A stretch of DNA of 64,000 nt, taken from assembly GCA_013368315.1 (NCBI GenBank), contig JAACJM010000299.1, positions 31,902-95,901 on the forward strand, read 5' to 3'. The position numbers were made by a program, and so were the translations under genes. Source of the stretch: Tetrapyrgos nigripes (taxonomy: Eukaryota > Basidiomycota > Agaricomycetes > Agaricales > Campanellaceae). Numbering within the stretch: position 1 is the stretch's first letter; each line of letters opens with the position of its first letter. Below, one piece after another: positions 54,773 to 64,000 of this stretch. A model generated the notes under the pieces. That model was not told the origin of the DNA and did not search any database. It saw nothing but the letters and a program-made list of their open reading frames with translations.

Positions 54773-55082
54773 TCATCTGGAATAGTTGGATAACAGCGCT
54801 TGCTTCTCTTCTCTCCGGTATTGAGATCGAACGCCACGCTGGGATTCTGATTCTGATCCGGCTGCAAAAAAATTTATCAGGATCCGCTGGAGTTGACGAG
54901 GAGCGGTGTACTGTGCAGTTGAAGTCTACCTTACCTTCTTCATAATGTGAAGCAACGACAGGCTCCTCGAGGTACATGAATAAAAGGTTCACAAGGACAA
55001 AGACGATGAAGAACAGTGCGCCCAGTATGATATCTCCGGTGCCTATGTAACTGACTTGGGAACTGGCGGTTACCACAGGCAT
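54773..55082 (-). CDS. Small single-pass membrane protein (78 aa)
   Basis: Two exons, 55082-54935 and 54861-54773, join in frame over a 73-nt intron (GTAAGG...TTTTTTTGCAG). The product starts MPVVTASSQVSYIGTGDI, has one strong membrane segment (IILGALFFIVFVLVNLLFMY), then LEEPVVASHYEE and a charged Ser/Arg/Gln tail ending NYSR. No signal-peptide cleavage pattern is evident, so a short N-out or N-in anchored protein is likely. No family recognised. Clean splicing and a coherent layout support it as real. Confidence 0.5.
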
Positions 55083-57047
55083 TTTTGAGGCAGCACGAGG
55101 ATGTCAGGCTGTACTGAGAATGGTGCACCTGAACTTGAGACGATGGGTAGGTGGGCTGTACCTGGCAGTATGTGGTCCACAGCCAGTCCTTTATATACAT
55201 GCCTTGAAGAGAATCAGACAATGAATATAGTCGCCTATCAAAATCATTAAATGATAGCATACTTTTATTGGCCTCATCTCGATCTATGATTGAGTAAATT
55301 TTCACAATTTAGAGACCTTCTATCAGTTCTTCCTACCAGCTCCCGCTTCCTTCGGTGACCCTAATAACCCCGTGCCTTCCACTTCGCAAGATCTCCCACA
55401 TCAACATCTTTATCACTGTCTTTTATTTCCAGTATTTGACCCACCTGACCAGCCTTTCATATACACCAACTCCACTTTGCGCCAATGATTCTGCCTATTT
55501 TGCTCTCCGTTTAAAAGAGAAAGGGGAGGCACGTCTGGCGTCTCACTGGGAACGCCGATGACCTCGCCCCAGAATACCAAAGACACCGTAAGTGTACCTT
55601 TCTTTGGCTTGATCCGCAGATGAGGCATCTATGCTAGTGTTATAGGAATTTCAGTGTGATAGGGTTAGGCGAAGGGAAGGCGCAAATCCAACTGGACTAG
55701 TCAGTGCAACCTGGGTGGGTCTCTCGACGGAGGAGGAAGCAGGCTCTGCGTACTACGACTGATGAAGGAAAGGGGGTGAAGATATCGCAGTACCGAGTAT
55801 TTTTGGAAGATTTCTGGGGTGAGTGCTGTCCGAGAAAGTAGGAGCGAAGGTGCTGGTTTCGACCCAGTCAACGCCGATGCAGAAGATGGTCGTGGTGGAG
55901 GTTTTGCTGGTGACATAGTTGTCGGAGGTAGAGGGTCCAAGGGTTGGGTGACCTCTGCAAAACGCGTTTCCTGGATCCATCTCTTGCAACTGAAAAGTCC
56001 TTCAAACCCTTCAATGTCGCCAACGTCGGTAAAGGGGGAAGGATTCTCAATCTGTCTAGGTACATCATCTCTATCACCGGCCTCGCAGGTAGGTCAAGGT
56101 CGAGCTCTTGCATCCAATCAGGTTCTCCTTCATTATTATCCTGCTGGCCTGACGCTTTGTATCAAGATGCACAACGAACGAGAGCTCAGTCCTCCCACGC
56201 AGCACAAACGCCCCCCCCCCCCCCCCCCCACCAAACCACGTTTACCGACAATTGTGGGACTCCTTGGGAATCGAAACGGAATCGTCTGCGACTCGACCTC
56301 AACTGAGTGTTGACCATCAGACCAATGACCATCCATCTTGCAGCACGAGCGGTGAGCGCTCGGGCACCAATTCCCACAGCTCGTCCGTCCATCAAGCATC
56401 AGCGCTCAGCCCTGGCCCCTGAAGCTGTGAAAATTCCAATTTCCAATACTTGAGCACGATGGCAGACGGGAGATGGAGTTGGGATGATGAGTAGTTGTCT
56501 GAGGTCTCGTGATCGTGATCAGAGACTCTCACAGCGAGCCAAGCCAATAACCCGTTGAGAAGCCAGCGCTGTAGTGTGCAACGGAGGGTCGAGGTGGTGG
56601 TGGCCCTAGTGTTTGGATAATGCGATAAGATTTGGGGCTAGGAGCAGTAGTGATATTTCTGGACAGATGTAGAGGTTTGGTCGAACTCGAGAACAATCTA
56701 AAACTTGCTCGAAAAAAGAATACGAGCTCGGAGCATATCGTCTGTGACTGTCCGAGTATCACGAGCTGCGGCCGTGAAGGCTTCACTCTATGATAACTTG
56801 CGGACCTCCATGGAGGCCGGGTCCAAGATGAAGATGAAGGTCCGGCGTGGACGACCGGGGTCTGGGGTTTGCCAGAGTAAGTAGGCTCGAGAACTTGCTC
56901 TGCATAGATAGATTTGCGCGTTGTCTGGATGGTCTGCGGGTCCTGTGGGAACCAGGAAGAGCACGCTGCAGGGCGCGCGTCTAGCGTGACTGGTTTGAGT
57001 TTTTCAGAGCCATCTCGCGTGAAAATCGTCGACTGGTCCGAATAAAG
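55083..57047. other. Intergenic region, no supported gene
   Basis: Overlapping frames on both strands at 55700-56400 and 56529-56786 lack start, splice or family support. A 19-base C run is at 56211-56229. The sequence just before 57048 is outside the large duplication. Confidence 0.4.
56211..56229 (+). repeat. Poly-C tract (19 C)
   Basis: Uninterrupted run of 19 cytosines within ACG...ACCAAACC. Length is likely unstable in vivo and in sequencing. Confidence 0.9.
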
Positions 57048-59043
57048 TCAGCTCTCAGCCTTCGTGAATCGTAGGCCGGGATTGGGAGTGAAGGTAGTTG
57101 GTGAGTTCCATGATGAGATAACCCGCCTCGCTGAAGGAGTGAGAAAGAGGAGGGTGTAGAATGTTGGTGAGAGGTAGGTTATTTTGAGTGTCTTGCTCAG
57201 CGTTTTCATGACTCGGAGGGTTTTCGTGAAGGTTTTGGTAGGCGTTGAGGTGTGGGTCAATCCAATACATCGTTTTTGTCCGAGTGTCGACGTCGGTGTG
57301 GCCGTTTTTGTAAGGCTGTAATCGTTGGAATTGGGTTTGTGATGGGTGGCTCGGTGGGCTCGACGTTGGAGTCGTCGTTGGGAACAGTCTGACCGGCGCA
57401 GCGATTAGACAAAGATAAAGACATGCCAACATCATTAGAAGACGACTCACTGACGTTGGAAGGACCCAGATACCGCTTCCTCAACACCGACAAACTTGAA
57501 ACACCATCCTTCCCCCTTCCCTTCCATCCCAGTTACGGCGTATGAGGAGGGTATGAGTTTTGCTGCCACCCTCACTCTCACTCTCGCTTTGAGCTTCACC
57601 CATGTCTTAACCCGATCTCCATCTATCCCATTTTCCTTCATATCCTTCCTGTCCTTTTATGCTGTTCTTATACCCCATTCTCAAAAAAGTTTTAAACGAG
57701 AGTCGAATTTGAGCTCGAGTTCGGAATGGGATAAGGAGGAAGAAAAAGCGACTCGGCGAGTACACTGTACACGGTAAAATGACCGACACGCGCTGCAACG
57801 TATCGTTCAACGACTCCTATAGCCCAGGATTCGAGGGTTGAGGGGTGGCGGATTGCGAGAGACTGAACTGGTACTTGGGTCGTTGGCCATGTTCGTACCC
57901 ACGACTGGACACCCGAACCCACCACCACTACTTCTTTCGTCCCCATCGTCTCTAATCCCAATCCCAGTCTCAGTCCCCATTGCACAACGAACAGAAACCG
58001 ATGACACGGAAGACGCGGGTACACGAGGCGCAACCAAAGGCTCCGGCCTTACATAAACGGAAACCCCAACCGTTTCCTATATAGGCTTGGTAGAGGATTC
58101 GGGGGAGGAGGGTGAATGGGGATAGGTTCACTTTAGGGGGCAGTTGTATACGTTTTGAAGCAGGAGTAGTTGTTCTCGAGGTGGTGAAAGTCGAGGTCGA
58201 GGTTAAAACGAGAACCAAGTGGAGAACGGGTTACCCGATGAGAGCGAAAATAAGGATAAGATGGACCGACGCGAAAGGGGACGGACGAAGTTGGTCTAAG
58301 GAGTCAGTTTTGAGCTGCTTTTCGTTCCATTAGAAGATTGCGCTGTTTCGGCTCGGCCTTGTTGGGTGCGTCTAAACCAGAGGATGGCGGAGACGAAGGG
58401 GACGGGGAAGAAAATGGAGGTATTGGCAGCGTGGAATGTCCAGCGATAGTCGTGTCCGAGTGCGTTACATGAGGGTATGTGCCAGACTTTGTATTAACGC
58501 GTGTTTGGGGGTGAGATGCGAGTTGGCATCGTAGTGGGATATGAGGGGGCTATGGATGCAGAAGAGATTGGGGAGGAGGGATTGGCGCTGGGTAAAACGT
58601 TTTCATTCTTCCCAATTTCGAGTAGGTGGACGTGGACCTGTTAGAGTGAAGAGCAGTAGAACTGACAGTAGCGTACCTCCAGCACAACTAACGACAACTC
58701 TGGCTCTGTTTCTATATTCCCTTGCTTCGGCTCCGTTTCCAATAACAAAAATACGCCGCGAACGGATTAATCCCCCAGACAGTCATCCATGCGTTGTAGA
58801 AGTCCTCTTCGCTCGCTTTGGAAACAGGTAGGTTGGGAAGGAGACATCATCGTTGAAGGAGTTGAATGAGTTTTGTGCGGATAGAGGTAGACGTAGGCAA
58901 GATAGTCGACGACGATGACAATGTAGTAGATGGAAGATACCCTCGCGCCTAATTCCCAATAACTTGAACCAAACAACCAACATCCCTTCTTCCAACGACA
59001 CTAATACCGAGATCGTATCATAAGCGAAGCAATGGGAAGGCAT
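57048..59043 (-). pseudogene. Broken copy of the DUF1365 gene
   Basis: Scattered minus-strand pieces correspond in order to the intact gene at 24087-26736: CFAYDTISVLVSLEEG (about 59030-58985), the RTKL-type region near 58870, the second-exon Tyr-rich start, SLAIRHPSTLESWA followed by VVERYVAARVG (about 57860-57790), LIPSSYAVTGMEGKGEG (about 57560-57500), and TKTLRVMKTLSKTLKITYLS with PTFYTLLFLTPSAR (about 57240-57120). The HVSPFND core is lost. The last quarter of the gene, with the C-terminal membrane segment, lies outside the duplicated block. Many frameshifts and deletions make it non-functional. Confidence 0.8.
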
Positions 59044-60903
59044 GGTTATGTGGTGGTTTAGGGGCCGAGGTAGAATGAAAGGCCCAAGTAAGATTCAGAG
59101 CGGTTTTGAGTAGGACTCGAAGGGTTGAGATTCGACGCGTCTCGACTACCATCACACAAAACCTTGAACAACCCTACATCGGACAGCCTATGCCTATTTG
59201 CTTCTCTAGAAAAGGCCCACACGTATTCCGAATACACAGTACGCTGGGACAGAGGTACCTTAGAAGCCCCCATTTTTCATTTCATTGCTGGTGCAACTGA
59301 GGTGAGCGCGAAGATACGAAGATGCGCGGAAGAAAAGTATTTGGTACGTATTTTTTTCTCTCTTTTACTCCATTTACAGATTGGCAGACGACCTCAATCC
59401 GTCGGCTACCATTCAATGTAGATCTAATGCAGTATGCAACCGCGTCAACATGAATATGTAGCTATCCGAGTTCCCGTTGTAAGTACACCTTTCACCTTTC
59501 CCCGCTACCGCAGTGGAAGGGTCATCGCCCATTGGCATGCTGCTTATACATCCAGCCACAGCAACCCACTCCTTGTATCGCTCGTCAACAAACGGTATCC
59601 ATGTGATGGAAAGGATCTAGTAGTGTGGGCCTGCAAGTTCATATTGCCCGACCTTGTGTTGCGTCTGTCTTGCGTCTGTCGTGAACTATCTGCCGCAATC
59701 TCAATTAGTTCATGATAGACGCGAAGAGCAACAAATGGTAACGCGATCGACAATAGTATTCGCGTTAACGTTCTTGATTTTCATCTTTTCTCTCTCGCCT
59801 CTAACAAAGTTTCTGACTAGTTTTTCACAGATGAGAAACGGTACCCCTAACATCCATCTCTTTCCCGGTTCGGAGGGTACGTTCTTTCATTTTACATATT
59901 GCTGACTGCCAGCAATATGTGTCTTTCCTTCGAATTCAGAGTCACTGACATCCTATCCCGTACACCTCTAGACACGTACATTCCTCATTGGAACTTTGTC
60001 CAACATGCCACGCGTTAAAATCTAAATTCATGTCCTGTTACCGTGTATCGCCGTTCTACATCTTCTCTTTGCGATCTAGACCAAGACACGGCCCAGAACC
60101 CGTGGTCCAACGCTACACTACAGCTGCCTAGCATATGCACGGCGGTACCAACGAGGATGTCTCCATCCACGGATGAACTGCTAGCTTTTGGAAACCTGAG
60201 AGCACACCGGCTACATACTGGCACGTCTCGAATTTTGCGATCATTGCTGGTCTTTTGGATTCTGACAAGTATTTATCAAGGCTTGAGGAGATCCTTGAGA
60301 TGAGTCGGAATTGATTTTTTTTGTCAGCGACAGTCCTGATGATTTAACCGTTTCTTCATTCCATCGTTTTGTTCTTCCTTTGTTTTCCAGATCCTTGACG
60401 GGCAGACTTGCGCTCTTTACTCCTGACTTTTGCTTTCAAGTCTCGACATATACAATGGCGCGTCTTCAGATAACCCCATTACCTCGCTAGCCGTTAGAGC
60501 GCTTGTCTTGAAACTTGAAGTTTAGTAGCTTGTGGTTACTTTTTCAACTTTGGCGGCCGTTCAGCTTGTATGATTTGCAATGGCATTACAGTACATGAAT
60601 ATAACATACATCTTGCAGACACTCGCCGCAGGGTTCAGACATCAAGATGGTTTGCTCAGTGCTGTAGCTGCTGTTCCGCGCTGCCAGCTCCTGCAGCACC
60701 TCGCAAAATAGAAACTGTAAATGATCACGTTTTTAGGGCACTCTGCGTCGCTTGTTCGAAGCACAAACTCAATTGATCGCCATCAACCATCAGACTAAAA
60801 GTTGCAGCTTCGCGCAATCACATATCGTCGATGCACATGACTTGGACACTTTTCTTGCTTCGTGCCTGTGTACATCTACCATCAAGCGACATACATCCTA
60901 GCT
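59044..60903. pseudogene. Second copy of the intergenic/Cys-rich region before the NLR
   Basis: Colinear with 26740-28007: shared CCTATTCG/TTTG-CTTCTCTAGA-AAGGCCC, GAAACGGTACCCCTA-CATCCATC, GGAACTTTGTCCAACATGCC, CCACGGATGAACTGCTAGC and the NLR promoter. The Cys-rich frames are more damaged here; for example, one base is missing before the position of LEFCDHC, giving ARLEF-type loss of the cysteine pair. Confidence 0.7.
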
Positions 60904-63900
60904 ATGGCAGACACTTCTCCTGTGAATAAGTAAGTAAACCTAGGTTATAATAAGTGTCAAATCCTTATATTCTTTCAAGCCAATTGCAAACTCAACCTGC
61001 TGATGTTAGGTCAGAATTAATCTGTTATTCCAGTGATTGGAAGTCTGACAATCTTATGTAGCTTGTTCAATAACAGCTCAAAATTCATTATCAGCCAGAG
61101 TACTATCAATGTTGTCGGTGGAAATCAGTACAATACCCAATGTAAGCCTGAAGATTGGTATATGCAAATGAATATTAACTAAAACTGCATGGAACTCATA
61201 GCAGGTGGTGGCAATAATGCAGAATGGATCAAAGCACCAAATCCCTTTGAGAACTTCAATGCAGCTTATCCCAAGATAGTTGAGGGTACAGGAACCTGGT
61301 TGCTTGACCATAAATCCTTCCAGAAATGGAAGGGAAACTTGAATGGCTCATTGCTATGGCTCCAGGGCAAAGGTTAGTTTTCATACAAAATGACAAGCTG
61401 TTTCTCAACTTTTTTCTTATCAGCTGGTTCTGGCAAGACTTTTCTGTGGTAAGTATTCACAAATCAGAGTGGAGTAACCTACTAAAAATTGAATGTCTTC
61501 AGCACTAATGTCATCAATGATTTGAGGAAGGACAGCTCTGTGTTCTTCTACTACTTTGACACTCGTGATAAGGTCAAAGTAGATTATCAAGGGTTTATCT
61601 TTTCTCTTCTATGTCAAGTGGCAAAAGAGGCTATTGAAAAGGGAAATATTTCTGCACAGAATGAGCTTGAAAGGCTCTATAATAGCAGCAAGAAAGGAGA
61701 CTTCCTAGTTGCAGAAAATATAGAGACCACATTGGTTAATATGCTGATGGCAATGGATACTGCCTATGTTATTGTGGATGCAATGGATGAATGTGCTGAG
61801 CAATATCAAGCCAAACTAATAGTCTTGATGCATAACTTACACACCAAACTCAAAAATTGCTATGTGCTTGTATCAAGCCGCCACATATTAATGTAGCCAC
61901 AAAGAAGTACAGATCATCGCATTGGATAAACAGACTTCTGATATTGGTATGGGTTCTGATATAGAAAAATATGTGGATATAAAATTACAAGAACAACTAG
62001 CTTGGTCTGCTGAGCTGAAGGTCGAAATAAAGGATACTCTAGTCAATAGTGCTGAGGGACAGTAAGTATCTATTTTAAATTATATAAGTTTAAAAATGTG
62101 CTAAATATTATAACAGAATCAGATGGGTAGACTGTCAGTTGACAGCACTTAATGAGATCAAAATGCCTAGAAAGGTCAGAAAAGCTTTAAAAAGCTTGCC
62201 CAAAACTTTACAAGAGACATATGCGAAGATTTTGGAGCAGGTGAAAGAGGAACTGAGAGATGATGTAAAGACAATTTTCCAGTGGCTTTTGTTTGCCTAT
62301 AGGCCATTGACAATAGGTGAAGTTCAGCATATACTGGCTGTTGATGTGGAAGAGAACATTTTTTCCTGAAGATCTACTTGAAAATATTGAAGCAGAGCTA
62401 CACAAAGTAGTCAATTCTAGCTTGGTAGTCATTATCCAAGCTAGTATTGAAAAGGACCATTGGGAAAAGCAGACTGTTATGACAGTCCAACTAGCTCACC
62501 CTTCTGTAAAAGATTACCTACTATCAGAAGCAGCTATTCAAAGTGCTTCAGGATATTTTCAGATGAGTAGTGCTTTAGCCCATGAGGTCATTTGTCAGAC
62601 CTGTATTATCTATCTTTTAAGCTGTGGGCAAGTATTGATTGATGTGGAGAAATTTGCTTTGGCACATTATGCTTCCAAGTATTGGTTTTTGCATTCTAAT
62701 GAAAGCAAAGAAGAATCTTCAGCTATATTGAACCTGAGCTGTCAGCTCTTAAACAGCGCACAGCCTGCATATTATAACTGGTTGAATGTATATACACCTG
62801 ATACATTGAATAATAAACCAAGTCAAGAGGGCACATCACAACCCCTTTATTATGCTTGTTATATAGGACTAGAAAATGCTGTCGTTTATATGCTTAAACA
62901 GGATAATATTGATATTTATAGAATGACTGATAGTAGAAATGATGTCAATGCACAGGGTGGAAGATATGGAAATGCTTTACAAGCTGCAAGTTATAGAGGA
63001 CACCTGGAAGTTGTAAAAATTCTTTGTGAAAATGGGGCTGATGTTAATGCACAGGGTGGATACTGTAGGAAATGCTTTACAAGGTGCAAGTTATGGAGGG
63101 CACATAGAAGTTGTAAAATTACTTTGTGAAAATGGAGCTGATATCCATGCAATGGAAGGATATCATGGAAATGCTTTAACAGCTGCAAGTTATCAAGGTC
63201 ACTTAGAAGTTGGAATATTCCTTTATGAAAATGGAGCTGATGTCAATAGAAAGGGTGGATCATATGGAAATGCTTTACAAGCTGCGAGTGCTAGAGGTCA
63301 CTTAGGAGTTGTAAAATTCCTCTGCGAAAATGGAGCTGATCTCAATGCACAAGGTGGAAGATATGGAAATGCTTTACAAGCTGCAAGTGTTGAAGGTCAT
63401 TTCGAAGTTGCAAAATTACTTTGTGAAAAGGGAGCTGATGGCAACGCATACACTGTAATTTACGGAAATGCTTTACAAGGTGCAAGTCATGGAGGTCACT
63501 TGGAAATTGTAAAACTTCTCCTTGAAAATCGAGTTGATGTCAATGCACCACCTGAAACAGTGTTTGGAACTGCTTTACAGACTGCAACTTTTAAAGGAAA
63601 TTTGGAAATTGTGAAATTGCTTTGTGAAAATGGAGCTGATGTCAATGCCCAGGGTGGATATATTGGAAATCCTTTAGAAACTGCGAGTTTTGGAGGTCAC
63701 TCAAAACTTGTAAAATTACTTTGTGAAATGGGAGCTGATGTCAATGCACAGGGTGGAGAATTTGGAAATGCTTTACAAGCTGCAAGTGTTGGAGGTCACT
63801 TAGAAGTTGTAAAAATACTTTGCGAAAATGGGCCAATATCAATGCACAGGGCGGATATTATGGAAATGCTTTACGGGCTGCTGGTGTTAATGGACATTTG

Positions 63901-63939
63901 GAGGTTGTAGGAATATTGCTTGAAATGGGAGCTGTGTAG
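60904..63939 (+). pseudogene. Broken NACHT-ankyrin NLR paralogue with ten ankyrin repeats
   Basis: ATG at 60904 and all seven exon boundaries correspond to the intact gene at 28008-30677, including the SLFNNSSKFIISQSTINVV motif, the 25-nt P-loop exon (about 61424-61448) and YVIVDAMDEC. Frame damage relative to the intact copy: two single-base losses around 61880-61895 (after VLVSSR), a net two-base loss near 62358 (VDVEE), one extra base near 63062 in the second ankyrin unit, and a one-base loss near 63831. There are ten 99-nt ankyrin units against six in the intact gene, and the C-terminal capping unit is absent; the frame ends at TAG 63937-63939. Confidence 0.9.
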
Positions 63940-64000
63940 AAATTACATTGCGTAATTTATAGTAAGGTCATAGGCCACATAATATGGAGTTGATAGTTTG

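Overview
The window is genomic DNA of a filamentous basidiomycete, almost certainly an Agaricomycete. Genes carry many short introns of about 45-70 nt with GT(R)AG(T) donors. The gene families are typical of mushroom-forming fungi: F-box proteins, NACHT-ankyrin NLRs, TPR-CHAT proteins, many-exon seven-transmembrane proteins and a KDZ transposon. There is no bacterial-style operon, CRISPR array or rRNA, and I identified no tRNA.

Layout. 0-4 kb: the 3' end of a BAP31-like ER protein, a small membrane protein, and a seven-exon secreted-type agmatinase (2142-3777, minus) with a decayed copy of its own 3' end at 484-765. 4-20 kb: a tandem array of F-box units, made of a tail fragment, an intact 608-aa gene and a broken copy. 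The third unit has been split in its 3' flank by a complete 9,041-bp Kyakuja-Dileera-Zisupton (KDZ) DNA transposon (8430-17470) with 152-bp terminal inverted repeats and an 8-bp target duplication. The KDZ element carries four genes: a transposase, a small basic protein, a protein with an RNase H1 N-terminal-like domain, and a long accessory protein. 20-24 kb: a NAPE-PLD-like metallo-beta-lactamase relic, a damaged single-pass membrane protein gene, a foldback, and an hAT-type MITE.

24-31 kb: a DUF1365 protein gene (minus) and an intact NACHT-ankyrin NLR gene (plus). This block of about 6 kb is repeated in the same orientation at 57-64 kb, where both genes are broken. 31-57 kb, between the two blocks: AT-rich gene-poor DNA, a ten-exon membrane protein gene (35453-36928), a second hAT-type MITE with another MITE nested inside it (40231-41150), a TPR-CHAT caspase-like gene with two frameshifts (46268-49582), inverted remnants of an unrecognised gene, and a 78-aa membrane protein gene.

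How it fits together. Most of the window is accessory sequence shaped by duplication and transposition. The confidently housekeeping genes are the BAP31-like protein, the agmatinase and perhaps the DUF1365 protein. The NLR and the TPR-CHAT protease-like gene belong to families linked to self/non-self recognition and regulated cell death in fungi, but a functional link between them here is inference. All exon structures were worked out by hand from reading frame and splice sites, so exact starts should be treated as predictions.
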